From the NCBI GenBank assembly GCA_026214975.1, contig JAOBSW010000212.1, forward strand, positions 141,839 through 205,838: a stretch of 64,000 bases of DNA, read 5' to 3'. This stretch comes from Gentiana macrophylla. Taxonomy: Eukaryota; Streptophyta; Magnoliopsida; Gentianales; Gentianaceae. This document shows positions 37,101-48,130 of this stretch, in pieces. Positions within the stretch are counted from its first letter, which is position 1. Every line of letters starts with the position of its first letter. Made by a program: the position numbers and the translations under genes. The notes below the pieces were generated by a model. The model made no database searches, had not been told where the DNA came from, and was given only the letters and a program-made list of their open reading frames with translations.

Positions 37101-40100
37101 AAATATTTCTGGCAGTATGTGGTTTGTTACCTTTGTGGATGACCACACTAGGACCCACCTGACTATTTTTAATGAAGGAAAAATCTGAAACTGGCACCAT
37201 ATTCAGAAATTTCTATAACATGGTCTCCATACAATTCAACAAACTGATTAAAGTGCTAAAAACTGATAATGCCAAAGAGTACTTTGAATCTCATCTTAAT
37301 ATTCCTTCTTGAAAAAGACATTGTCCATATTAGCAGTTGTGTGGAAACACCCCAACAAAATAGGGTAGCCGAAAGGAAGAATAGACATCTTTTTGAAACT
37401 GCTAGGTCTTTGATGTTTTCCATGCATGTCCTAAGTTTCTTTGGGGTGAAGCTGTGTTCACCGCCAACTACCTCTTTAATAGGTTACCTTCTAGGGTTTT
37501 GAAGTTTAAAACCCCTAGGAGTGTTCTTATTGAATCTTGTGGGAATACTTGCCTTTATCCTGATCTACCCCTTAGAATATTTGGATGTACTGTGTTTGTT
37601 TATATTTACTCCGGACATAGGAGTAAAATGGATCCTAAGTCTGTCAAGTGTATATTTCTTGGGTACTCTTCACAGCAAAAGGGCTATAAATGTTACTCTC
37701 CCTTTGATAAGAAATTATTCCATACTATGGATGTTAAGTTTTTGAAAACAAACCTTATTATGATAATTTTGGCACTAATTTCTCCAACAGTTCAGGTACT
37801 TGGGATCTGCTGGATTTACCTACTAGCATATCCATTCCTGATGTATCCAATCTTCAAGTGGACAATACACAGCAAAATCCGACTCAAAGAATATTCACTT
37901 CTACCAGACTACCTATTTCAAAGATCTATGCAAGGAAAAGGTTCAGAATTCCTATTGAGGCAAGAGAACAAGTCATTGTTGACACCATTCTTGATGCAGT
38001 ACCAGGTGACACTGAAACTGGTCATAATTCCGGTAATGAACCTAACCTTATTCCTATACATGATGAAAGGCCTATTGCTGTAAGAAAAGGTATTAGGAAA
38101 TGCACTAAGCATCCTCTCTATAACTTTGTGTCTTATGATAATTTGTCCTATAACCTCTGTACGTTATGTAAGAATCTTAATGAAGAATGCATTCCTAAAA
38201 CTGTTCATGAAGCTCCCAAAATACCTGTCTGGAAAACTGCTATTTATGATGAAATAGGAGCCCTAGAAAAGAATCATACATGAGATATTGTAGATCTTCC
38301 TAAAGGGAAAAGGCCTGTGAGTTGTAAATGGTTATTTACTGTTAAGTACAACTCCGATGGGTCTATTAACAGACATAAGGCCAGACTTGTTGCTAGAGGG
38401 TTCACCCAAACTTATGGTATTGACTACCAGGAGACTTTTGCACCTGTAGCAAAGCTCAATACCATAAGGGTTTTGTTCTCTCTTGATGCAAATCTTGACT
38501 GGCCCTTACATCAACTTGACATAAAAAAGGCATTTCTAAATGGTGATCTCACTGAGGAAATTTACTTCAGTGTTCCACTGGGTTTGAAACCAACAAAGTT
38601 TGCAAACTTAAGAAATCTTTGTATGACCTAAAACAGTCACCAAGGGCCTGCTTTGGTAGGTTTGCAAACTCTGTTAAGCAGTATGGTTACACTCAATGTA
38701 ACTCTGATCATACCATGTTCACTAAGTTTACTGCTGGGAAAACTACTATATTGATAGTGTATGTTGATGATATTATCATAACAGGAGACAATCCTGATGA
38801 GGAGAAGAAGTTGAAGGACTATCTTGCAACTGAATTTGAAGTAAAGACCTTGGACAGCTGAGATACTTCCTTGGAATGGAAGTGGCAAGGACAATGAGTG
38901 GAATTTCAGTCTCACAAAGAAAGTATGTTCTTGACCTCCTTCAGTTTCCTGGCATGCTGGGATGCAAACCAGTCTCATCACCAAATGATCCTCGAGTTAA
39001 ACTTACAACCATGCCAGAATCACCTTCAATTGATAAAGATACGTACTAAAGACTGGTAGGAAAGTTGATCTACCTTGCCCATACAAGGCCTGACATTAGC
39101 TTTGTTGTCAGCCTTGTGAGTCAATTTATGTAACATCCTACCAAGGAACACTGGCAAGCTGTCTATAGGATCCTAATATACCTCAAGTCTAATCCTGGTC
39201 AAAGGTTATTTTTCAAGAAGTCCGATTGCAAAGATGTTAATATATATAAAGATGCTGATTGGGCAGGAAATCTCTCTGACAGAAGGTCTATTACAGGGTA
39301 TTGTTCATATGTTTGGGGAAACTTGACAACTTGGAGAAGCAAGAAACAACCAACTGTTTCTAGAAGCAGTGCAGAATCAGAACTTAGAGCTCTTGCTCTT
39401 GGAATATGTGAAGGAATATGGATCAGAAGAGTTCAACATGACATCAAGCTCCCCACTCCTACACCTATCAGACTTCTAAGTGATAACACATATGCCTTGA
39501 TGATGGCTGAAAATCCTATTCAACGTGATAAAACAAAACATGTGGAGATAGACAGACACTTCATTAAGGAAAGAATTGAATCCAAGGACATTGCTCTACA
39601 ACATGTTCCTTCTCTCAGACATTTCTCACCAAGCCTCTTCCACCTTATCTTTTCAACAATTTGTGCAGCAAGCTTGGTTATACAAACATCTATACAACCA
39701 AGCTTGAGGGGGGTGTTGAATTATTAATATTATTATTAATGTAATTATTGTTATTATTATTCCGCATTGTATTGGTTAGCCTAATACTATAATAAAGAGT
39801 TAGGTTAGTGCTGGCATTTACTTTTATTCCCTTTGAAGACAGCATTATAGGTGTATTAAATGCTTTGTCTCCCCATGTCTTTATAAAGGCTGTTCAGCTG
39901 CCAATCCTATATATATATATATAGCTTGTATATTGCAGCTTCACATATGAATAATAAGTTTATTCTTTCTCTCTTGTTCTTAATCCTATTCGGGTTTTTC
40001 TTTTTCCTACATGTTCTCATACCTTCGCCTGTTGCTATCAGTGAAAGAGCATGAGCAGGTGACAATACGACCTCCTCTTTAATTCCTTCAACGTATATTC

Positions 40101-43100
40101 CCTGACAAGTTTCAAGAACAATCAACTTCGTGTTCACTGAAGAAAAAAAAGTCTGTTAAGACGGTTTGGCACAGTTATGAACCACTGATGCTCATTTGAT
40201 GAAGTTAAACGTAATAGGAAACAAAGGGCTGTGAATGCAAGAGTAGATCACCACTTATGGAAAATCCCAACATTAAGTGATTCAATAGGAGAGATCCTTG
40301 TCCAAGATAAAACACATTCACGAAAAAGAAGAAGAACCAGCAAAAAGAGAACCATCAGAGTTCGTGATGGGAAGAACCATTAAAACTTTGTTTCATGTCT
40401 AAGAATACTGGCAAGATGAGAAAATCATAGAAAAACGTCAACAGTCACGAAAGGGTGATTGATGATCAATGACTTGCCCCACAAAAGATAAAAAGTTGCA
40501 ACCAAAGAGAAATTGTAAATTGTAATCTTAATTACAAAAATTCTGAAACCTCTCAGACCAAGTGCACTTGACTAAGAAGTTTTTCAAGCCATCAGATGTA
40601 CACACTAATCTCCAAAATAAACAGTTTCATGCTACAGTGTCAGCTTGAAGAGTATATTTTTTTAAATGAGCGATAAACGCCCAGTTGCGGGATTTAAACC
40701 TAGAACCTTGACTCTTTTTGGTTCCAGCACCTCAGCATTTCCACTGCTGGGCCAATGCTTCATTGGCTTGAAGAGTGTTTTCTTCATCTCAGAAATCAAT
40801 AGCTAGGAAAAGCACACACTGTAGTAGTTAACTATATGCATAATGGCATTCCAATATATATATAGGCATAATGATCATGGTCAGTGATCAGGGCAATACA
40901 TACCTGGTCATCCTCCCTTATTCGCAAGTTTTGCCCAGTTGGATTAAGCAAGTCATTGATGACCTAGACTTAGAAAGGGCTAAAATTAAAACATATTATA
41001 ATGAAAACCGTATAATACTAGTAAGTGAAAACAATATGGTCCTGCTTCTTGTTCTTTAATGTGAGAGACTGATTAGCAACAAAACAGCACCTATCAAAAA
41101 TGAAGTTCAACACTAAATATAGCTTTGAATAACAGTAAACTACCAATGCCTGTTGGACCGAGTGACAAGGAATCCAGTGCCTCTTAATTTGCCGCATGGA
41201 GGCCCTCCGAGATATGTCAAACCAAAGGGACAAAAGGTATTTACCCTTTAGAAGAAAAAATATCCCCCAGATCACATGCCACGCCAAAGATCCTTTTGAC
41301 TAGTATTTACAACTTTCATATGGATTGTCATGCATTTGGCATCTTAACTTTTGCTTTGTCATACACGTTCTCCTTTCACCACCAAGATTCTTTGTTTATC
41401 AGTGCACGAGTCTTGATTAGCCAAGTTTCTTCTTAGCTCCCTCATATGTTTGTATGAAAAAATTACTTAGCTATTTAAAGGAATTAATATACCTACAGAA
41501 CTATTGTAATCATTTGCAATAACCTAAGAAAATATTTTCACTACACTTTTTCCTTCTACAGCCATGTTTTTGGCTTTCATTCTAACATCTCTATATAAGG
41601 AGCATCACCTACGTAGTTCAAGGTAGGGTCTAAAGAGGTGGGAAAATAAAGTACAAAAATGAAGGCAGTATAATTGAAAAACATCATAAGGGCTGACCTC
41701 ATTATAAATTTCAAGATAAGAAACACGAAGAAGAAACTCCCGTCCTGGTGTCTGAAATATGAATGAATCAAATTGAACGGAAAAAAATAGAATAGAATAA
41801 AATAAAATAAAATAAAAATTGAATGTCATGTGAATGTCTTGAATTTATGACAAACTACCACTTACTTCCTGTATGAATCCAAAAACATCATTCACTGCTA
41901 ACGGAATAATACCTGGTGACTTTTGCTCCCCCTGATCAACAAATTTAAAATATAAATACATATATCAATAAGAATGCATATAGTTATGAATAAAATACAT
42001 TTTCTGCAACATCAGCAATTTAGACGAAATATTGTTTTGCTTTAAGGCTTTTGGCACACTTTCACTAAAGAACGGCAAAACTATACCCTATTATTACAGG
42101 CACAAGTCTAATGGAGAACAATGATGCTAACGAAAACAATGATATTGACAGCTAGATAATCAAATTTAAAATAAAAACATAAACCTTAAAAGGCCAATAT
42201 ACTGTGAACTCTACAATTAGCCTAGGAACTAATAAAGGCATACAAACCCCTAAATGTCCAAAGCCAACTAATTTAAACCTAACCAGGTATTTGACGACAC
42301 AAGGAAAGTCCACTAAGGAACACACTGCCAAATTTACTGAATGGTTAATAAAGGAACTGACAAAATACTTATTCTGACAATAAGATGATTTTTTTTGGAA
42401 TAGGAATTTATAAGTGTGATGCAGGCACGAGTGCTGATAGATGCTAAAGGTTTGCATATATCCGTAATTTAGAAAGGAAAAAAATGCATGTTTCACCAGA
42501 CCTATACAAATAATGCACAGCTGAGTAGTCGATTCAAAAACACCAACATTGAGAAATAACAAACATTGACTAACAACAAAAAATGTCCAAGTAGAAAAGC
42601 AAAATTCAAGCACAAAAGTAAGTTCAAGTAACACTACAACGAAAGTAAGGTAAAATAATGATGATGATGATGATGATAAGGAAAATGAGAGAGCACGGGA
42701 GTTTTTTAACTTGTTTACCTTTTCTTAGTCAAATTTATCTCAAATAAAAGTAGACATTTTACACTTAAACCCAATGACACAAAGGCTACATAGCACCAAA
42801 TGAGAAAATCTAAAGCCAAGGTTGTGAGAGGGTGAGAAGGCTGTTATCATGTTTGGACCTAAAAGAAAAAAGAAGCGAAAAAAACAGTATAACACATGAT
42901 CTCTCACTGGAAGTTGATGAATAAAAAGTTCACCAGCTATTTGAGAGGCAGAAAGAGAGATATGTAAATACCAGTAATTATTGGAACTAGACTGGTGTAT
43001 TTATATCACTCTGTTTTTATAAGATGTAATGTATTAACCGTTAGACATAGTGAACCCAAATTCTAATGATCATACGCTTCAATTCAGGTACAGCCTATTC

Positions 43101-44835
43101 AATCTTCGACTAATCATGATGCTACTTTTTGTAAAAGGAGCAGAAGATAGAATGTAGATTTGTATGACAATGATCTTTATATTGTCGTCACAAAAGTATC
43201 CAAGACCATCTGCTGTACGTTGTCAAAGTGTCAATTTATTCAACTCAATGGCACATCTACTAAGCAATTGACTCAAATGGCATTTTCCATCCAGTGGCTT
43301 ACATGCATTGTATGTGTCTTTCCACTACTGGTTACGCCATAAGCAAATACTGTCCCTGTCAAAAAATATATATATTACAGTGAAAAGGAAGGTCGATATA
43401 ACTGAGGAAGTATACATCAAGTGTGCTATTTCTTTTCCTTTTTTCCCTTTTTCCCCATTGGGCTAGTGATTTGCCATATCTACTTAATCGGGAGTAAGCT
43501 AGCATATGAATGAAGAAAATTCTATGGGTAAGTGGTAACATATGGACAGCTTCTTCTTAACAACCATGCTGTTGAAACAATAATTTCATTGTATTTCATC
43601 CTTTTATAAAGATCAAGCTCATAAGTGGATTGTCGCGTCCTTTCAGCTATAGCAAAACTAAAAGGTACAGAAAAAACAATATCCCAGTGAACTTGGCAAG
43701 AAGAGAGATTCATTTTAGACAAAGCTCTTGGGAGGTCAAATATGTATTATGTACTTCCAAGAGAGAAATTACTTACCGTTTATTCCTTTCATGGTCCCAG
43801 CCACAACATGTTGAGCAGCAACATCATAAACTTGACGTGTTGTTGTTGCAGGACCAAACACTCTGTCTGCAATGCAAATTATAAGTAAAAAAGATCAGAC
43901 AAGTGAAAAGTACGGCAAAACTTGTCAAAACTACCAAATTCTGGTGAAGAAAATGTCTATTATATTCTGAGACAGCATCATAGAAAAGCACAGCAAACAA
44001 TTCATGACCGGAGTCATAATGGATACAATTAAAATGCTTGACATCCAGAAAAGTAGAGACCACACTGGCTGCCTACTTGTACTGGGATGGAGATGTACAC
44101 GGGAAGCTAGTAGAGAAGAATATTAATCCACTACCTAATTAAAGTAAGAGCCAAACTTCCTAAATTTCCCTTATCTCTGCGACCTCCAGAGATGAAATTT
44201 CTACTAACAACGGCCTTTGCAATGCTTGTCATCTAACAGCAGAAACGGCCCCCACCCCCCGCCAAAAAAAAAAATTTGCCGGGATAATTATCTAACATCT
44301 CTGGTACATGTCCGGGGGAAAAATTTTGTTAGAATTCTTAAGCACGTAAAACATGATACAGAGCGCTTTGTGAAATACTGACCAAAGCTATATTCAATGG
44401 ACGAATGATGCTCGTTTCGAACCGTATGATCTCCGTCAGCATACCAAGCAATTCCATCTCCTTTGTTAATTTCTCTAGTACTGCAAAATGAAAAGGTCAA
44501 TGATATGAGCACATGAATTACAGCAACACCGTTTTCCTTGAGGAAAAGCCAAAACCAGCCGGCCAAACAACAAGAACAGGAAAAGAGTACTTGAGAGGGC
44601 GAAACCGGACTGTCACGGTAACATTTTCCTTAGCATCACTCAGTTCCGGCCGAGGCGTGGAAGGAATGACGATGTTCTGAGACGTCGTTGTGGAGGACGG
44701 AGGAAATGAAGATGTAGTAGACAGCCGAGTGGGCTGAGGAATTGGTGGTGCCGGTGATGGCTTCCGGAACCGAAAAGGCGAAATGGAAGAACGGAGAAGC
44801 CTTAACGAAGAAGAAGAAGATGACGACGACGACAT
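22119..44835 (-). CDS. KIN-7: KIN-7 subfamily kinesin-like protein, possibly organelle-targeted (about 25 exons)
   Basis: N-terminal microtubule motor. Exons: 44591-44835, 44383-44480, 43777-43866, 43303-43355, 41866-41931, 41698-41751, 40904-40963, 40023-40101, 36047-36114, 35490-35549, 35299-35403, 29878-29982, 29542-29649, 28675-28824, 27673-27852, 27355-27513, 26466-26705, 25268-25408, 24906-25031, 24031-24081, 23888-23935, 23508-23810, 22549-23289, 22180-22266 and, tentatively, 22119-22145. All keep phase, giving about 1,147 aa. The Ser/Arg/Pro-rich N-terminus (1-70) resembles a plastid or mitochondrial presequence. The motor starts at VTVRFRPL, with P-loop GVTSSGKT (151-158), switch I SSRSH (262-266), switch II DLAGSE (295-300) and the neck start [10 protein letters not shown]. 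Coiled-coil segments and a Ser-rich linker follow, then the KIN-7 end [17 protein letters not shown] see no RING exon, unlike some KIN-7 members. An in-frame reading continues upstream to 45129; ATG 44835 was chosen because it opens the presequence. Three introns hold mobile elements. Confidence 0.92.
24343..24640. mobile_element. Possible non-LTR or other TE remnant in a kinesin intron
   Basis: A stretch ending GGCCTTGTAAATCTTTTGAG followed by an A/T-rich tail resembles 3' ends of plant LINE copies. There is no coding evidence and no clear target duplication, so this is a weak call. Confidence 0.25.
25832..25978. mobile_element. 147-bp fold-back MITE with 8-bp target duplication (hAT-like) in kinesin intron 17
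   Basis: The element is almost entirely an inverted repeat of about 70 bp per arm, with ACACGTGGAT and CCACACAGTTT in each arm. TATTTCAT occurs at 25824-25831 and 25979-25986. An 8-bp duplication points to hAT-type transposition. The arms begin GGGTAATTC on the left and GGGAAGTTC on the right in reverse complement. Confidence 0.85.
28897..28951. repeat. 27-bp tandem duplication in a kinesin intron
   Basis: TTCATCTTTAAGTATTTCCG occurs twice in direct succession. Confidence 0.8.
30203..30386 (-). repeat. Copia-3 3' LTR
   Basis: A 184-bp repeat with TG...CA ends and a polypurine tract on its inner side. Confidence 0.93.
30393..34488 (-). pseudogene. Copia-3 gag-pol, heavily frameshifted
   Basis: Fragments read in order on the - strand. 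They include gag near 34488-34029 ([22 protein letters not shown]), a zinc-knuckle remnant near 33750, an integrase fragment (32906-32667), RT pieces ([39 protein letters not shown] at about 31795-31660) and an RNase H end ([11 protein letters not shown]...F, 30713-30393). Many frameshifts and stops show it is inactive. The RT and RNase H sequences suggest a lineage different from Copia-1 and Copia-2. Confidence 0.88.
34462..35223 (-). repeat. Copia-3 5' LTR, interrupted by about 550 bp of foreign DNA
   Basis: 34462 to about 34513 matches one part of the other LTR, and about 35067-35223 matches the rest. The DNA between has no counterpart in 30203-30386. Confidence 0.87.
34514..35066. mobile_element. 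Insertion inside the Copia-3 5' LTR, apparently LTR-type debris
   Basis: About 550 bp that splits the LTR. It contains TGTTGGAATATACAG near 34572, then GTATTTAAAGGGATTAG, a TATA-like LTR feature. A second LTR-like tail follows, with ACCCTCGGTCCTTTGTAATAC and an end near TTTTCACA. It may be one solo LTR or two overlapping ones. I could not define a clean target duplication. Confidence 0.6.
36296..36598 (+). repeat. Copia-4 5' LTR
   Basis: A 303-bp repeat from TGTTGAATTATT to TTCCTACA. Confidence 0.94.
36605..39713 (+). pseudogene. Copia-4 pol remnant (pre-integrase to RNase H), gag and protease absent
   Basis: Only a few dozen bases after the primer binding site the sequence already encodes the GAG-pre-integrase region ([18 protein letters not shown], then HYRLGHPSF and CEICQWAK). 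An integrase with [16 protein letters not shown] follows, then RT ([31 protein letters not shown]) and RNase H ([14 protein letters not shown], 39323-39727). Frames change at least six times and there are in-frame stops, for instance near 38281. The copy could not produce particles by itself. Confidence 0.9.
39714..40011 (+). repeat. Copia-4 3' LTR
   Basis: A 298-bp copy of 36296-36598, lacking one 8-bp segment and expanded in an AT run near 39911. Confidence 0.94.
40102..43302. other. Kinesin introns 4 to 7, no further genes seen
   Basis: Apart from the short exons at 40904, 41698 and 41866 this AT-rich stretch has no supported feature. A 160-codon open frame on the - strand (42152-42634) has low-complexity intron-like composition and no recognisable domain. 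Confidence 0.5.
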
Positions 44836-45135
44836 ACGGTGGAAAGATGATTTGCCTGAGCCACTGATATGCTCTGCCTTGAAGTACAGCTCCAATAGAC
44901 GAAGAACGCGTTCTGTGTTGTGTGTTTGATTCTGTCTTTTTTCTTTGGAGGGAGCGCCTTCAAATTTTGGGTGATGGCGGCAGAGGCTGAAATTGTCGAA
45001 AACAGGCCGCTTTGGGCGTCCATTTGGCATCGTTTTATGTTCCATGCAGGGGTGAAGCGGGTAGAACACATGAAAGCAACCCCAATGATAATCCCCCGAT
45101 TTCACCCCTATTGTATATTTTTTCAACACTTGTAA

Positions 45136-45778
45136 AAAAGAATTACTCCAATAAATAACCTCTATAAACCACTTTTTCTTTCATATCTACTATCACATTT
45201 AATGAGAGAAAGATTTTATCTTTTACCATATATTTTGCCTCTAAATGTTACTCATAATTTGGAGGCATAGGTAGAGGATTTTCAAAGTCGGAGGATGTTG
45301 GGGTATCAATGTTGGGGTTCATTAACCTTGGGTGACCCCAAAATTCTTATTGGGAAGGGATTGAGGCTCCTATGTGGTTGCTGTAATCCTTCCATTTATA
45401 ACGAATAAGAAAAATTGTATTCACTCTCTCCTTTTCTTTTTTTAGTATTTTTGTAATTTCTCGATATATTTCAGCTACACATACAGTTTGCAAATCAAGA
45501 CTCTGTTGAATATATTTCATGTTAAATTAAAGTTATATATAGCCATTCTTTTTTCCCAATAAGTGAAGGTTCATAAAAAAATTGGAAGTTCCTGAATTGA
45601 GCCCATTGAAAGAAATTACTACATCGAAATTTATCTTTTACCGAAACACAACAAAGTCATCTATATCCTCTTATCCTTCAAGTTGAATTGATATGATTCG
45701 CATTTAAAACGAAATACATCGATGGTCGACTTTCATTGAAAAAGTAATATTAATATCTTATGAAAATATTAGGTGCTT
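45136..45778. other. Kinesin upstream region
   Basis: AT-rich DNA between the kinesin 5' end and the start of the Gypsy-1 LTR. It is expected to hold the kinesin promoter; no ORF or repeat was recognised. Confidence 0.5.
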
Positions 45779-46210
45779 GATGATGTCGAAATCATCACGG
45801 TGGCACAGCGGTGTGGATTTAATGGATATCTGGCTGATTCGTAGGTGATTAAATGTAAGTTAGCCGGAGATGTGCGGCGGCGATAGGAGGAAAGTGAGAG
45901 AGGTGGTGTTTTTGCAGAGCTTTTGCCTGCTTTTGTATTAGAATGTCTATATCTTGTTTAGGTTACACAAGCCTTCCTTTTATAGGAAGAGAAAACTTAA
46001 GAGCTAAGTAAAAGACAGAAGTCACCAAGCAGCTTAGTCACTGATCTTGCTTAACAGCCAAGTAAACTAATAAATATCTGGAATGCAAGTGGATGAAATA
46101 TCTTGGCGGCGACCTCCTGGGGGTCGCATAGACCGCCAGCCCCGTTTGTCTTGCCCTTGCCCCCTATTTCCTCTCAAGTCTTGCACGGCCTTTTATGGGC
46201 CTTTTGCCCG
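45779..46210 (-). repeat. Gypsy-1 3' LTR, conserved R-U5 side (copy A)
   Basis: It begins TGATGATGTCG...ATCATCACGG and is about 75% similar to 49939-50388. On the - strand it has a TATA box (TATAAAAGG, 45976-45984), which fits an LTR promoter for the - strand gag-pol. The LTR probably continues through the tandem repeats toward 46.8 kb. Confidence 0.65.
45976..45984 (-). promoter_or_regulatory. TATA box of the Gypsy-1 LTR
   Basis: TATAAAAGG on the - strand inside a short palindromic CTTCCTTTTATAGGAAG context, conserved in the related copy at about 50140. Confidence 0.55.
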
Positions 46211-46545
46211 TCTGATGCGACTTGTTCGCTAAGGACCGTGCTATTAAAACAAGCGGCCTCGAAGCAACTTTAGGCCTGTATTTGCGACATCGTCGTCTGA
46301 TGCGACTTGTTCGCTAAGAACCGTGCTTTTAAAGCAAGCGGACTCGAAGCAACTTCAGGCCTGTATTTGTGACCTCATCGCTCTGATGCGACTTGTTCGC
46401 TAAGGACCGTGCTTTTAAAGCAAGCGGCCTCGAAGCAACTTTGGGCCTGTATTTACGATATGCGACTTGTTCGCTAAGGACCGTGCTTTTAAAGCAAGCG
46501 GCCTCGAAGCAACTTTGGGCCTGTATTTGCGACCTCATCGTGGGC
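46211..46545. repeat. Four tandem copies of an ~85-bp unit next to the Gypsy-1 LTR
   Basis: Units start at about 46211, 46296, 46382 and 46459. Each contains TGCGACTTGTTCGCTAAG and GCGGCCTCGAAGCAACTT. The third unit is shortened to about 77 bp. They lie on the U3 side of the LTR for the - strand element. Confidence 0.92.
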
Positions 46546-46791
46546 GAGGCTGTCTGTTTGTCCAAGGATTATTGGGGCAGTTTAACAGTCAGATCGTGGT
46601 TGACGTTGGTTCCCTCGATAACCGCCATTACGTGGGTATTGACGCCTCTGGTAACCGCCCGAGTAGGCACGTGGGCATTGATTAACCTCCATCATGATTG
46701 CGGTTTTCGAATTTTGGAATTCGAATTGACCGCGCAAATCTCAACCGTTGGATGGATTGATTCCAAGCCACACGATCGAACTTCCGTTGCC

Positions 46792-46799
46792 TATATAAG
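46792..46799 (+). promoter_or_regulatory. Candidate TATA box for aORF-A
   Basis: TATATAAG lies about 245 nt upstream of a leader intron and 630 nt upstream of the aORF-A ATG. The site is nearly palindromic (CTATATAAGG, reverse CCTTATATAG), so it could serve either strand. Confidence 0.45.
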
Positions 46800-48130
46800 G
46801 CTTGCACCCTTCATACCTCCTCATTTTTCACTCTTTTATTTCCCTCAACTTTTTCCTCTAAATTTTCTTTCTTTTTCTGGGAGTGCAAGGATTTTCCGGC
46901 GAAGGTTCTTAGGGAGGATTCGGTTGTGGTTGAGGCAAGTTGGAGGTTTCCGGCGAGGATTTAGAAATTTTGGTGTAGAGTTTAAGGATTCCGACGTGTT
47001 CGTCCGGTTTCCGGTCGTAATTCTTCACAGAAACAGGTAAATATTTCTTCCCTTAGCCTCTTTCTTTGTTTCTCCTTCCATATTTCAATCTGTTTTGGTG
47101 AATTTGATCCGTTTGTGGCAATGTGCTCTTGTCTAAGATGTTTTGAGGGTGGAAGTGAGCCTTTTAAGTTTGCGTTTGTGTTCTGGGCGTGTTTTTTCTG
47201 GGAGAGGAAAAGGGGGGAGGTTGGCGGTTTAGCCCAGAAACTTCTATCTTTTTCGCCATGTTTGCTCTTTTGAATTTTCATTTCCCTTTTCTTGCAATTT
47301 GCTTTCCATTTCTCCTGTAAAAACGGAGGGAAAGGCGTCGAGATGGGTGCGATCGCCTTCCTGGCTTAATTCCCATTATCCCAGGTCTGAAAGCTCCACA
47401 TTTTCCTCTTGTTTTTGCAGGATGTCCGACGGAGAGTATTCTTTGGGAGACGACTCCGACAATGATCAGGAGGCCTATGATTACGCACAGGATATACGAC
47501 CCCTCTAGCCTCGATGTGTCCGCCGGGGACGACCTGCTAGACGAGATAACCACAGAGGGGGCCTCTGCCCATGTAGGCGATGATCCCTTTGACTTGGACG
47601 TTATGTTCCCGGACCCCACCCCGCGATGTAAGAAGAGTCGCAAAGAAATGGCCCAAGCACGGGGGGCAAGTACTAGCGAGGCCGGTGAAAGAGAGATGTC
47701 TGATGCTGAAGATCAGGCCGCTGAACCCAGCCCTAGCGGCGGCGCTGAGCACGACCAGGCGTATATTGAGGACGCCGCTCTTCATGAGCTTATGGGGTCG
47801 AGCGAGGATGAGAATGCCCCCTTGCCTCACAAAACTGTTTGGGAACTCCCCAAGAAACCAAAAAGGAAAAGGGATCCCAAAGTGATGATTGTTGGCGAGG
47901 CGGCGTCGAAAGCGAAGAAACCAACACCAAATAATCCGGAAGCATTAAGGGGGTTTACTCTTCTGACCGCATATGAGAAGGCGCTGGAGGAGGAGTGGGT
48001 GAGTCTTCGCGACAGTGATGATCTTAACAAAATTCTTCACCGCCGATTTAAAATTGATACAAGTGTGTATAGGTTTTCTTTGCTCGACTACTCGAAGGAG
48101 GAGGATAAGTTTAAACCCGGAGATCGCAAG

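Larger units (their letters stand above)
36296..40011 (+). mobile_element. Copia-4: internally shortened Ty1/copia element in kinesin intron 8
   Basis: LTRs lie at 36296-36598 and 39714-40011, with the 5-bp duplication TGTTC at 36291-36295 and 40012-40016. The primer binding site TGGTATCTGAGC follows the 5' LTR, and a G-rich polypurine tract (CTTGAGGGGGG) precedes the 3' LTR. The total is only 3.7 kb because gag and protease are missing. It lies antisense to the kinesin gene. The 3' LTR ends 11 nt inside the intron from the exon 8 donor. The LTRs differ by roughly ten substitutions and a few indels. Confidence 0.95.

Noticed and set aside
40677..40770. tRNA-like fragment (GGGATTTAAACC...GCTGGGCCAA) in a kinesin intron
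   Set aside because: No A-box, stem pairing or target duplication was found; too weak for a SINE or tRNA call.
42152..42634. 160-codon open frame on the - strand in a kinesin intron
   Set aside because: Phe/Leu/Cys-rich low-complexity composition, no domain, and it lies between well-supported kinesin exons; chance ORF in AT-rich intron.
44836..45129. In-frame extension upstream of the kinesin start with several Met codons
   Set aside because: The sequence lacks family resemblance, and ATG 44835 begins a typical Ser/Arg-rich presequence. Upstream translation was therefore not called, though it cannot be excluded.
46211..46545. Regular repeats considered as a CRISPR-like array
   Set aside because: The units are contiguous 85-bp tandem copies without unique spacers, in plant DNA beside an LTR.
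46393..47040. 215-codon + strand ORF over the tandem repeats and aORF-A leader
   Set aside because: It is open mainly because the repeat unit lacks stops in that frame; the downstream part overlaps the promoter and leader exon of aORF-A.
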